This document shows, in pieces, positions 32,062 through 40,241 of a DNA stretch of 64,000 nucleotides. The notes under the pieces were generated by a model, which worked only from the letters and a program-made list of their open reading frames with translations, had not been told where the DNA came from and did not search any database. Within the stretch, counting starts at the first letter, position 1. The number at the start of each line of letters is the position of its first letter. The stretch comes from 40CM-4-69-5 sp036556905 (GTDB lineage: Bacteria; Methylomirabilota; Methylomirabilia; Rokubacteriales; CSP1-6): the NCBI GenBank assembly GCA_036556905.1, contig DATBIM010000069.1, forward strand, positions 30,615 through 94,614. The letters are read 5' to 3'. Made by a program: the position numbers and the translations under genes.

Positions 32062-33614
32062 CGACGCCTGACAGCTCCGCGCGCCCCCTGGTTCTCCGCC
32101 CGGGCCGCTGGATTGGCCCGGGCGACCTCAACGGTCTCCTCGGCCTGGCCCTCGACAACACCACCAACCTGGTCATCCTGGCCAGCCTGCTGATCGGCGC
32201 GTTCGGGTTTCCCGCCGAGCTCGTCCTCACGCGCATGGTGCCGGGCACCGCGCTGGGTGTCCTGATCGGTGACCTGGCCTATACCTGGCTGGCCCTGCGG
32301 CTGATGCGGCGCACAGGTCGTACCGACGTGACAGCCATGCCCTTCGGCATCGACACGCCTACCCTGTTCGCCATGGTGTTCGGGGTCCTGGGGCCGGTAA
32401 AGCTGTCGACCGGAGACGCCGCGCTTGCCTGGAAGGTGGGGATGGCGGTGACCATCACCATCGGGCTCGCCAAGACCGCGCTGGCCTTCACCGGAGACTG
32501 GACGCGACGCACGGTGCCCCGGGCCGCCCTGCTCGGCTCCATCGCCGGCGTGGCGATCCTGATGATCGCGTTTCTCCCTGCGCTCAAGGTCTTCCGCGAT
32601 CCGCTGGTCGGGCTGGTGGGCCTCGTCGTGCTGTGCCTGGCCCTGCTCGGCGGCGTGCGCATGCCCTTCGGCATGCCTGGAGCCCTGGCCGCCGTCGTCG
32701 CGGGCGCGGGGATCTTCTGGCTACGAGCGGCCCTCGGCGGCTCGCCCCCCGAGCCGGCGTTGCCGGCGAGCGAACTGGCCCTGGCCGTGCCCTGGCCCAC
32801 GCTGGCCTGGATCGACGCCCTGCCGGCTGCGCTACCCTATGTCTCGATCGCCGTGCCGTTTGCCCTCGTGACGGTGATCGGCGGGATCGACAACACGGAA
32901 TCCGCCGCCGCGGCCGGCGACGAGTATCGGACGCGCGACATCCTCATGACCGAGGCGCTGGCGACCATCGCCGCCGGGGTCGCCGGGGGTGTGATCCAGA
33001 ACACCCCGTACATCGGGCACCCCGCTTACAAGGCGATGGGAGCGCGCGCGGGCTACACCCTGGCCACCGGGCTCGTGATCGGTATCGGCGCGGCCCTGGG
33101 GGCGCTGTCGGCGCTGGTGGCGATCCTGCCCGAGGCCGCAGTCGCCCCGATCCTGATCTTCATCGGACTGGAGATCACCGCGCAGGCCTTCCTGGCTTCG
33201 CCAGCGCGCCACGGGCCGGCCGTGGCGCTGGCCTTCGTGCCGGCTGCCGCCGCGGTGGTGCTCATCGTCGGGGGCGGCCTGCTCGGCGCGCTGGGCAGGA
33301 CGCCGGCCGATCTCGCAGGCGATGCTGGCGCCACCTGGGCCGCGCTCGTCGTGCTGGGCAACGGGTTCATCCTCACCGCCTTGCTGTGGGCATGGGTCCT
33401 GGTGGCTATGCTGGAGGCGCGGGCCGAGGTCGCCGCCGCCGTCCTGGCCGTGGCCAGCGTGGCTGCCCTCTGCGGCGTCATTCACTCGCCCCTCCCGAAC
33501 GGCGCCCTGTTCTGGCCCGGCTCCGCGCCCGACGCGATCACCGCGCGCATCGCCGGCGCCTACGGCGTGGCCGCGGCGTTCTGTTGGTTGGCGGTCGGGC
33601 GCCGGGCCCGCTAA
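32058..33614 (+). CDS. NCS2-like (xanthine/uracil-type) permease
   Basis: A membrane protein of about 518 residues with around 13 hydrophobic segments. G-D-L-N-G-L-L-G-L-A-L-D-N near 18-30 and V-T-A-M-P-F-G-I-D-T-P near 90 resemble helix 1 and 3 motifs of AzgA/NCS2 nucleobase transporters. G-G-I-D-N-T-E-S-A-A-A-A-G near 275 matches the conserved G-x-x-x-x-T/S-x-x-A segment. The start is uncertain. The conserved part begins near 32085; GTG 31986 or 31935 lie deep inside the previous gene. ATA 32058 overlaps the previous stop (ATAG), and the next standard start (ATG 32235) would delete helix 1. The substrate is unknown. Confidence 0.75.
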   Translation: MATPDSSARPLVLRPGRWIGPGDLNGLLGLALDNTTNLVILASLLIGAFGFPAELVLTRMVPGTALGVLIGDLAYTWLALRLMRRTGRTDVTAMPFGIDTPTLFAMVFGVLGPVKLSTGDAALAWKVGMAVTITIGLAKTALAFTGDWTRRTVPRAALLGSIAGVAILMIAFLPALKVFRDPLVGLVGLVVLCLALLGGVRMPFGMPGALAAVVAGAGIFWLRAALGGSPPEPALPASELALAVPWPTLAWIDALPAALPYVSIAVPFALVTVIGGIDNTESAAAAGDEYRTRDILMTEALATIAAGVAGGVIQNTPYIGHPAYKAMGARAGYTLATGLVIGIGAALGALSALVAILPEAAVAPILIFIGLEITAQAFLASPARHGPAVALAFVPAAAAVVLIVGGGLLGALGRTPADLAGDAGATWAALVVLGNGFILTALLWAWVLVAMLEARAEVAAAVLAVASVAALCGVIHSPLPNGALFWPGSAPDAITARIAGAYGVAAAFCWLAVGRRAR

Positions 33615-33688
33615 GATGAGCATTGCCCCGTGCGGGCGGAGGAGAGCGTCATGAGCGCGGCTCGGAGGTCGTCGTCGGCACGTCGGAG

Positions 33689-35089
33689 ATGACAGCGCGC
33701 CCGGGGACGGCCGAGCGTCCGCTTCGGGTCGCCATCGTGGGCGCCGGGCCTGCGGGGTATTACGCCGCCGACCAGCTCCTGCGCCAGGACGGGGTCGTTG
33801 TCGAAGTGGACATGTTCGACCGTCTGCCGACCCCGTACGGCCTGGTGCGCCTGGGCGTCGCTCCCGACCACCAGAAGATCAAGAACGTCACGGTGACCTT
33901 CGACAAGGTCGCCGCGAGCCCACGGTTCCGCTTTTTCGGCTGCGTGGAGCTCGGCCGCGACGTCAGTGTGGACGATCTCCGGCGCCATTACCACCAGATC
34001 GTCTACAGCACAGGAGCCCAGACGGATCGGAGGATGGGCATCCCCGGCGAGGATCTCCGCAACAGCCACGCGGCCACCGAGTTCGTGGCCTGGTACAACG
34101 GGCATCCCGACTATCGCGACTGCCAGTTTGACCTCGCCCAGGAGCGGGTCGCCATCGTCGGCGTGGGAAACGTGGCCGTGGACGTGGCCCGTATCCTCTG
34201 CCGTTCGACCGAGGAGCTGGCGAAGACCGATATCGCCGATCATGCGCTGCAGGCGCTGGCGCGGAGCCGCGTCAAGGAGGTGTACCTGCTGGGCCGCCGC
34301 GGACCGGCCCAGGCGGCCTTCACGAACCCGGAGATCCGAGAGCTCGGCGAGCTGCCGAATGCGGATATCGCGGTGCGCCCGGACGAGGTCGAGCTGGATC
34401 CGGCGAGTCGCGAGGCCCTCGAGCGGGACCCGGATCGAACGACCCGGAAGAAGGTCGAGATCCTCCAGGAGTTTGCCCGGCGGGCGCCCGCCGGCAAGCC
34501 GCGGCGGCTGACCCTGCGCTTCCTCGTCTCGCCGGTTGCTCTCACCGCGGACCCGGGCGGGCAGGTGGCGGCGATCCGGCTGGTGAGGAATCGGCTGTAC
34601 GCATCAGCGACAGGAAGCCTGCAGGCCAAGGCCACCGACGAGTTCGAGGATCTGCCCGTCGGGCTGGTGTTCCGTTCGGTCGGGTATCGTGGGCTGCCGT
34701 TGGCCGATGTGCCGTTCGACGAGGCCGGGGGCGTGATTCTCAACGACAGGGGCCGCGTCATCGACCCGGCCACGAAGCGGCCGCGGGTGGGCGAGTATGC
34801 GGCGGGTTGGATCAAGCGGGGGCCGACCGGTGTCATCGGCACCAACAAGCCCGATGCCGCCGAGACCGTAGCGGGCATGATCGAGGATCTCGCGCAGGGC
34901 CGGATTCTGGCGCCGCCGGCCCCCGCCGCCGAAGCGGCCGAGCAGATGGTGCGGGAGCGCCAGACCCAGTACGTATCCTATGCCGACTGGCGAATGCTCG
35001 ACGAGCTGGAGGTCGCCCGCGGGCGGCCCGCCCGCCCGCGCGTGAAGTTCACGCGTGTCAAAGAGATGCTGGCAGCGCTGGGGCGCTGA
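33689..35089 (+). CDS. Ferredoxin-NADP+ reductase, adrenodoxin-reductase (FprA) family
   Basis: A 466-residue flavoprotein. The FAD site V-A-I-V-G-A-G-P-A-G-Y-Y-A is near 13-25. P-Y-G-L-V-R-L-G-V-A-P-D-H near 52-64 is diagnostic of the family. The NADP site V-A-I-V-G-V-G-N-V-A-V-D-V-A is near 154. The C-terminal G-W-I-K-R-G-P-T-G-V-I-G-T-N-K closes the active site. It moves electrons between NADPH and ferredoxin; FprA/FdxR members often feed P450s or sulfite/nitrite chemistry. ATG 33689 is preferred over an upstream start at 33623, which adds an unrelated 22 residues. Confidence 0.9.
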   Translation: MTARPGTAERPLRVAIVGAGPAGYYAADQLLRQDGVVVEVDMFDRLPTPYGLVRLGVAPDHQKIKNVTVTFDKVAASPRFRFFGCVELGRDVSVDDLRRHYHQIVYSTGAQTDRRMGIPGEDLRNSHAATEFVAWYNGHPDYRDCQFDLAQERVAIVGVGNVAVDVARILCRSTEELAKTDIADHALQALARSRVKEVYLLGRRGPAQAAFTNPEIRELGELPNADIAVRPDEVELDPASREALERDPDRTTRKKVEILQEFARRAPAGKPRRLTLRFLVSPVALTADPGGQVAAIRLVRNRLYASATGSLQAKATDEFEDLPVGLVFRSVGYRGLPLADVPFDEAGGVILNDRGRVIDPATKRPRVGEYAAGWIKRGPTGVIGTNKPDAAETVAGMIEDLAQGRILAPPAPAAEAAEQMVRERQTQYVSYADWRMLDELEVARGRPARPRVKFTRVKEMLAALGR

Positions 35090-35170
35090 ATAGCGCCTTG
35101 ACCGCTTCCGTCTCAGGTGGTACATGGGCTCGGCGTCATGCAGGCAGTCACGAACGCGAGAGGAGGCATC

Positions 35171-35572
35171 ATGACGAGGCGCGGGAGGTTGCTGGCGGTG
35201 GTGGCGGCGATGGCCACCATGGTGGTGGGGGCTGGCACTGGCGCAGTCTGGGCCCAGGGGGAGTGGAAGGCCCCGGCCGAAGCCAAGGCCCTCAAGAACA
35301 CGGTGAAGGGGGTCGGGAACGCCAAGAAGAACATCGAGACCAACTGCGTGCCCTGCCATGGGCCCGGTGGCAAAGGCGACGGCCCGGCCGCCGCAGCGCT
35401 GCCGCCTCCGAAGCCTGCAGATTGGACGTCGGCGAAGATCCAGAAAGAGGCTGACGGTGAGCTCTTCTGGAAGATCTCCAACGGTCGCGGGGCGATGCCG
35501 CCCTGGAAGCATCTGCCCGAGAAGGATCGCTGGGAGATCGTCAACTACATCCGCACCCTCAAGGCGAAGTAG
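35171..35572 (+). CDS. Periplasmic c-type monohaem cytochrome
   Basis: A 133-residue exported protein with a signal peptide at about 1-29 (M-T-R-R-G-R then a hydrophobic core, ending A-V-W-A-Q). It has one haem-binding C-V-P-C-H at about 59-63 and a probable axial Met in R-G-A-M-P-P-W-K near 107-114, followed by the closing helix D-R-W-E-I-V-N-Y-I-R-T-L. This is a class I cytochrome c that carries electrons in the periplasm. ATG 35171 is preferred over an upstream GTG because AGGAGG lies 5 bp before it and the signal peptide starts there. A strong terminator follows. Confidence 0.9.
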   Translation: MTRRGRLLAVVAAMATMVVGAGTGAVWAQGEWKAPAEAKALKNTVKGVGNAKKNIETNCVPCHGPGGKGDGPAAAALPPPKPADWTSAKIQKEADGELFWKISNGRGAMPPWKHLPEKDRWEIVNYIRTLKAK

Positions 35573-35594
35573 TCCCTCCGGGCCCGCTCTCCAG

Positions 35595-35645
35595 CGCCCC
35601 GGTGCCGCCGGCTCTGGCCGGTCGGCGCCGGGGCGTTTGTCTGTT
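35595..35645 (+). terminator. Rho-independent terminator after cytochrome c
   Basis: A 13-bp stem (35595-35607 with 35623-35635, one wobble) encloses a smaller internal hairpin and is followed by a T-rich stretch beginning TTTGTCTGTT. It is 22 bp after the cytochrome stop and ends just before the Ppx/GppA gene. Confidence 0.75.
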
Positions 35646-35659
35646 GGTGGGCAGCAGCG

Positions 35660-36592
35660 GTGACACGGCGGTTGGCGAGCATCGACCTGGGTACGAACAC
35701 CGTTCGGCTGCTCGTCGTGGAAACCGGGGCGGCGGGTGACTGGCAGGTGCTCGAGCAGGACCAGATGGTGACCCGTCTGGGTGAGGGCCTGACCGTCCAG
35801 GGGCGCCTGGGCGAGATCTCGATGGCGCGGACGCACGCAGTCGTCGCCGCGTACCTGGCGCGGGCCCGCCGGGCCGGCGCCGCCGAGGTGCGGATCGTCG
35901 CCACCAGCGCAGTTCGCGAAGCCACGAACGGCGCCGACTTCTGTGCGGCGCTGGAGGCGATCGGCGCCCCGCTCCGGGTGGTGAGCGGCGAGGAGGAGGC
36001 GCGGCTGACCGTGCTGGGCATCCTCCGGGGTCTGGGCTCGCCGAAAGGTTCCTTGCTGGCCTTCGACATCGGCGGCGGGAGCACCGAGTTCGTCCTGGCC
36101 TGCGACGGCCGCGTGACGGCGTCGGTCAGCTTGCGCCTCGGTGTGGTGGCCCTGGCCGAGCAGTATCCCTTTCCCCACGCGGTGGAGTGGTCCCGCTACC
36201 ACGAGATGGAAGCCGGCGTCCGTGGACGGCTCCGCGAGGAGCTTCCCCCCGCGATCCGCCAGGCGGGCCAGGCCGATCTCGTGGGCACCGCGGGGACCGT
36301 GACCACGCTGGCCGCGCTCGACCTCGGGCTTACCCACTACGACGGCGCCCGGGTCCACGGCCACCGCCTCGATCGCTCCGTGGTGGAGCGTTGGCGCGAC
36401 CGCCTGGGGGCGCTCAGCGTGGAAGAGCGGGCCGGGCTGCCCTGCCTGGAGCCGGGCCGGGCCGACCTCATCGTTCCCGGTGTCGCCATCACGCTCGCCG
36501 CGCTGGAGGTGACCGGCGCCGGCGCCGTCCTGGTCAGCGACTGGGGGCTCCGGGAAGGCATCATGGCGGAGGCGGTCGAGGGGAATCGATGA
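35660..36592 (+). CDS. Exopolyphosphatase/guanosine pentaphosphatase (Ppx/GppA family)
   Basis: A 310-residue protein of the actin-like ATPase superfamily. I-D-L-G-T-N-T-V-R-L-L near 8-18 is the phosphate-1 motif, D-I-G-G-G-S-T-E-F near 136 is phosphate-2, and G-T-A-G-T-V-T-T-L near 212 is the adenosine-like motif. It is the short Ppx form without the C-terminal HD domain, so it hydrolyses polyphosphate or pppGpp in the cytosol. The GTG start follows the upstream terminator closely. The stop overlaps proline dehydrogenase as ATGA. Confidence 0.88.
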   Translation: MTRRLASIDLGTNTVRLLVVETGAAGDWQVLEQDQMVTRLGEGLTVQGRLGEISMARTHAVVAAYLARARRAGAAEVRIVATSAVREATNGADFCAALEAIGAPLRVVSGEEEARLTVLGILRGLGSPKGSLLAFDIGGGSTEFVLACDGRVTASVSLRLGVVALAEQYPFPHAVEWSRYHEMEAGVRGRLREELPPAIRQAGQADLVGTAGTVTTLAALDLGLTHYDGARVHGHRLDRSVVERWRDRLGALSVEERAGLPCLEPGRADLIVPGVAITLAALEVTGAGAVLVSDWGLREGIMAEAVEGNR

Positions 36593-37518
36593 GCCTGCGC
36601 GCCTTGCTCCTGGCGCTCTCGACCCGGCCCCAGATCGGCGCGTGGATGGAGCGGCTCCCCGCCACCCGGCGCTTCGTGCGCCGGTTCGTGGCGGGTACGA
36701 CGACCGAGGAGGCGTTGGCGGTCGTCGCGGACCTGAACGCGCGCGACCTGTGGGGCGCCGTCACCTATCTGGGTGAGAACGTGGCCACGCCGGCGGAGGC
36801 CGAGCAGGCGGCCGCCGTGTACGTGCACCTGCTCGAAGAGATCAAGCGCCGGCGCCTGGTGGCGCTGCCCTCGCTCAAGCTGACCCACCTCGGCCTCGAT
36901 CTCGGCGAAGCGGTGTGCGCGGGCAATCTCACCCGGGTGCTCGAGCAGGGACGAGCGACCGGCGGCCGCGTGTGGATCGACATGGAGTCCTCGGCCTACA
37001 CGGACCGGACGCTGGACCTCTACGCCCGCCTGCGGCCGCGGTCCGAGCACATCGGCTGTGTCCTGCAGGCCTACCTGCGCCGCACGCCGACCGACGTCGA
37101 GCGCTTGATCCCGCTGGGGGCCATGGTGCGCCTCTGCAAGGGCGCCTATCGGGAGCCTCCGACCGTCGCGTTTCCCGACAAGCGGGACGTCGATCGCGCC
37201 TATGCCCAGCTGGCCGAGCGCCTGCTCGCTCCCGACGCCCTCGCCGGCGGTGTCTACACCGGCTTCGCCACCCACGACGAGCGTCTCATCGCCCACGTGC
37301 GGCGGCGGGCCCGCGAGCGCGGCATCGGCGCCGATCGCTTCGAGATCCAGATGCTCTACGGCATCCGGCCCGACCTACCCGGGGCGCTGCGCGCCCAGGG
37401 GCTGGCGGTGCGGGTCCTGGTGCCGTACGGGGAGGATTGGTACGGCTACTTCATGCGACGACTGGCGGAACGGCCCGCCAACCTCCTGTTCCTGCTGCGC
37501 AATCTGCGGCGCGGCTGA
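36589..37518 (+). CDS. Proline dehydrogenase
   Basis: A 309-residue FAD TIM-barrel enzyme oxidising proline to pyrroline-5-carboxylate. S-L-K-L-T-H-L-G-L-D near 97 and V-W-I-D-M-E-S-S near 126 are the central strands. L-C-K-G-A-Y-R-E-P is near 180. The F-E-I-Q-M-L-Y-G-I-R strand is near 246, and the substrate-binding R-R-L-A-E-R-P-A-N lies near the C-terminus. It is the monofunctional form; the partner pyrroline-5-carboxylate dehydrogenase is not in the window. The start is ATG 36589 (ATGA overlap); longer frames upstream are shadows. Confidence 0.9.
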   Translation: MSLRALLLALSTRPQIGAWMERLPATRRFVRRFVAGTTTEEALAVVADLNARDLWGAVTYLGENVATPAEAEQAAAVYVHLLEEIKRRRLVALPSLKLTHLGLDLGEAVCAGNLTRVLEQGRATGGRVWIDMESSAYTDRTLDLYARLRPRSEHIGCVLQAYLRRTPTDVERLIPLGAMVRLCKGAYREPPTVAFPDKRDVDRAYAQLAERLLAPDALAGGVYTGFATHDERLIAHVRRRARERGIGADRFEIQMLYGIRPDLPGALRAQGLAVRVLVPYGEDWYGYFMRRLAERPANLLFLLRNLRRG

Positions 37519-37528
37519 GGCGCTCGAT

Positions 37529-37557
37529 TTGACACCACCGGCACCCGCGAATATGCT
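37529..37557 (+). promoter_or_regulatory. Consensus-like sigma-70 promoter of the HNH gene
   Basis: TTGACA (37529-37534), exactly 17 bp, then TATGCT (37552-37557). The predicted RNA start near 37564 is about 7 nt from ATG 37571, and no ribosome-binding site fits between. It also rules out an alternative ATG at 37553, which would lie inside the -10 box. Confidence 0.75.
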
Positions 37558-37570
37558 GAGACTCACGATC

Positions 37571-38101
37571 ATGGAGGACGTGGCCGTCCTGGTGCTGAAC
37601 ACGACGTTCGAGCCGCTGCACTTCACCAACGGTCGCCGCGCGATCACTCTGCTGCTGGCCGGCAAGGCCGAGGCCGTGGAAGCCTCGCCCCGAGTTGTCC
37701 GCTCGCCGTCGACGATCTTCGTGCTGCCCGCGGTCATCCGGCTGGCGATCTACATCCGCAAGCCCTTCGTCGACCGGGTCGCCTTCAACAAGAAGAACAT
37801 CCTGCGCCGCGACGGCTACACCTGCCAGTACTGCAACCGCCGGGGGGAGCGGCTGACCGTCGACCACGTGCTGCCCCGCTCGCGCGGGGGAGACACATCC
37901 TGGACGAACGTGGTAGCGGCCTGCCTGCGCTGCAACCTCAAAAAGGGCAACCGCCTGGCCGACGAGGTCGGGATGCGGCTCCTGCGCGAGCCGGTGCATC
38001 CCAAGTTCGTCTTCTCCACGCACATGCTCAAGCACCCGCACGCGACCTCGCTCCTGGATTCGTGGCGCAAGTACCTGGTGGCCGTCCCCGCCTCAATGTG
38101 A
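37571..38101 (+). CDS. HNH endonuclease family protein
   Basis: A 176-residue protein. The N-terminal half contains V-L-V-L-N-T-T-F-E-P-L near 6-16, typical of housekeeping HNH proteins of bacteria. The zinc-supported HNH core has C-Q-Y-C near 82-85, the motif L-T-V-D-H-V-L-P-R-S near 92 and C-L-R-C-N near 116-120. These solitary HNH proteins are widespread, conserved and not linked to a restriction system; their role in DNA metabolism is unclear. Its position just before uvrB is compatible with a DNA-repair role, but that is inference. Confidence 0.85.
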   Translation: MEDVAVLVLNTTFEPLHFTNGRRAITLLLAGKAEAVEASPRVVRSPSTIFVLPAVIRLAIYIRKPFVDRVAFNKKNILRRDGYTCQYCNRRGERLTVDHVLPRSRGGDTSWTNVVAACLRCNLKKGNRLADEVGMRLLREPVHPKFVFSTHMLKHPHATSLLDSWRKYLVAVPASM

Positions 38102-38111
38102 ACCGGGCGCC

Positions 38112-40094
38112 CTGTTCAGGCTGACGTCGGAGTTTCCCCCCCGGGGCGACCAGCCCCAGGCCATCACCCGGCTGACCGACTATCTCGCCGACGGGCGCCG
38201 CCACGTCGTCCTGCGCGGCGTCACCGGCTCGGGCAAGACCTACACCATGGCCAACGTCATCGCCCGGATGGGCCGCCCCACGCTGGTCCTCTCGCCCAAC
38301 AAGACCCTGGCCGCTCAGCTCTTCAGCGAGTTCAAGGCGTTCTTTCCCGACAACGCGGTGGAGTACTTCGTCTCCTACTACGACTACTACCAGCCGGAAG
38401 CGTATATCCCGCAGTCCGACACCTACATCGAGAAGGACGCGCTCATCAACGACGAGATCGATCGCATGCGGCACTCGGCCACCCGCTCGCTGATGGAGCG
38501 CCGCGACGTGGTGGTGGTGGCCTCGGTGTCCTGCATCTATGGTATCGGGGCGCCGGAGACCTACCAGGAGATGCACGTGGGGCTGCGGGCCGGCGAGCAG
38601 ATCGACCGCGACGAGATCATACGTCGCCTGATCGCCGTGCAGTACGAGCGCAACGACTATGACTTCCACCGGGGAACCTTCCGGGTCCGCGGCGATGTCG
38701 TCGAGATCTTTCCCGCCAACGAGGAGACCCTGGCCTTGCGCGTCGAGTTGTTCGGCGATGTCGTGGACGCCATTCGGCGGATCGATCCCCTCCGGGGCGC
38801 CGTCAGGGAAGAGCTGGATAGCGTGCGCATCTATCCGGCCAGCCATTACGTGACCCCGGCCGCCCAGCTCGAGCGGGCCCTGGGTACAGTTGCCGAGGAG
38901 CTGCAGGAGCGCCTGGGGTTCCTCCGGTCGCGCAACCGGTTGCTCGAGGCGCAACGCCTGGAGCAGCGGACGCTCTTCGATATGGAGATGCTGAGAGAGC
39001 TCGGCTACTGCCACGGCATCGAGAACTATTCCCGGCATCTCACCGGCCGCCGGCCGGGTGAGCCGCCACCGGTTCTCATCGAGTACCTGCCCCCCGACGC
39101 GCTGATCATCATCGACGAGAGCCACGTAGCCGTTCCCCAGCTGCGGGGCATGTACTACGGCGATCGCTCCCGCAAGGAGGCCCTGGTGGAATACGGCTTC
39201 CGGCTGCCCTCGGCCTTCGACAACCGGCCCCTGACCTTCGAGGAGTTCACCCGGCTCACCGGGCAGACGGTCTACGTGTCGGCGACCCCCGGCCCCTACG
39301 AGCTCGACATGGCGGGCGAGGCGGTGGCCGAGCAGGTGATTCGCCCCACCGGACTCATGGATCCCGGGATCACCGTGCGCCCGGCCACGTCCCAGGTGGA
39401 CGACCTCCTCCACGAAGTCCGGCTGCGCGCGGAGCGCGACGAACGCGTCCTGGTGACCACCCTCACCAAGCGCATGGCCGAGGATCTCACCGAGTACTAC
39501 CAGCAGGCCGGGCTCCGCGTCCGCTACCTGCACTCCGACATCGACACGCTCGACCGGGTGGCCGTGATCCGCGACCTGCGCCTGGGCAAGTTCGACGCCC
39601 TGATCGGGATCAACTTGCTCCGCGAGGGGCTCGACATCCCCGAGGTGTCCCTGGTGGCCATTCTGGATGCCGACAAGGAAGGGTACCTCCGCTCGGAGAC
39701 GTCCCTCATTCAGACGGCCGGCCGGGCCGCGCGAAACCTCAATGGCGAGGTCATCATGTACGCCGACCGGGTGACCGAATCCATGGCGGCCACGATCCGG
39801 GAGACGGAGCGGCGGCGGGCCCTGCAGGCCGCCTACAATCGCGAGCACGACATCACGCCCGAATCCATTCGTTCATCGATCCGCGAGTTGCTCCAGACCG
39901 TGTACGAGCGCGACTACTACACGGTGGAGGTCGATGCCCCGGCCGAGGAGCGCTTCGCGTCGCCGGCCGACCTGGCCCGGCGTATCGCCGAGCTGGAGAC
40001 GCGGATGCGCGAGGCCGCCCGCCGCCTGGACTTCGAGCAGGCCGCGGAGCTGCGCGACCGCGTCCGCGCGCTGAAGAAGGCGCAGACTGTTTGA
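38112..40094 (+). CDS. uvrB: Excinuclease ABC subunit B
   Basis: About 660 residues. The start must precede Walker A (G-V-T-G-S-G-K-T near 38220). The first standard start, ATG 38247, lies after it, so the gene begins at CTG 38112 (F-R-L-T-S-E-F-P-P-R-G-D-Q-P follows) or a nearby frame error hides a standard start. Y-Y-D-Y-Y-Q-P-E-A-Y is the beta-hairpin that clamps DNA. I-I-I-D-E-S-H is Walker B, and helicase motifs V-I (Q-T-A-G-R-A-A-R-N) and the C-terminal UVR motif (R-L-D-F-E-Q-A-A-E-L) are present. It verifies DNA damage in nucleotide-excision repair with UvrA and UvrC. Confidence 0.92.
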   Translation: MFRLTSEFPPRGDQPQAITRLTDYLADGRRHVVLRGVTGSGKTYTMANVIARMGRPTLVLSPNKTLAAQLFSEFKAFFPDNAVEYFVSYYDYYQPEAYIPQSDTYIEKDALINDEIDRMRHSATRSLMERRDVVVVASVSCIYGIGAPETYQEMHVGLRAGEQIDRDEIIRRLIAVQYERNDYDFHRGTFRVRGDVVEIFPANEETLALRVELFGDVVDAIRRIDPLRGAVREELDSVRIYPASHYVTPAAQLERALGTVAEELQERLGFLRSRNRLLEAQRLEQRTLFDMEMLRELGYCHGIENYSRHLTGRRPGEPPPVLIEYLPPDALIIIDESHVAVPQLRGMYYGDRSRKEALVEYGFRLPSAFDNRPLTFEEFTRLTGQTVYVSATPGPYELDMAGEAVAEQVIRPTGLMDPGITVRPATSQVDDLLHEVRLRAERDERVLVTTLTKRMAEDLTEYYQQAGLRVRYLHSDIDTLDRVAVIRDLRLGKFDALIGINLLREGLDIPEVSLVAILDADKEGYLRSETSLIQTAGRAARNLNGEVIMYADRVTESMAATIRETERRRALQAAYNREHDITPESIRSSIRELLQTVYERDYYTVEVDAPAEERFASPADLARRIAELETRMREAARRLDFEQAAELRDRVRALKKAQTV

Positions 40095-40191
40095 CCGGGC
40101 ATTGGCGCCCGGGCGTGCGCCACCGGCTGACGGCCACCGATGTCGCGACTCTCGTCAGGCGGATGATCGCTCGCTGACGGTGATTCCGGCG

Positions 40192-40235
40192 GGGCATGGG
40201 CGGGCGACAGCCCGGGTGCCCATGCCCGGTACAAT
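40192..40235 (+). promoter_or_regulatory. Inverted repeat and -10 box upstream of uvrC
   Basis: A perfect 10-bp inverted repeat (40192-40201 and 40218-40227) lies directly before a TACAAT hexamer (40230-40235). ATG 40242 is 6 bp further on, so transcription would start at or next to the start codon. The repeat covers the -35/spacer region, where a repressor could block RNA polymerase. Confidence 0.45.
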
Positions 40236-40241
40236 GATCCC

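Noticed and set aside
37571..38101. HNH protein as part of a restriction or Cas system
   Set aside because: No methylase, Cas or phage gene is nearby, and the sequence resembles the widespread solitary housekeeping HNH type.
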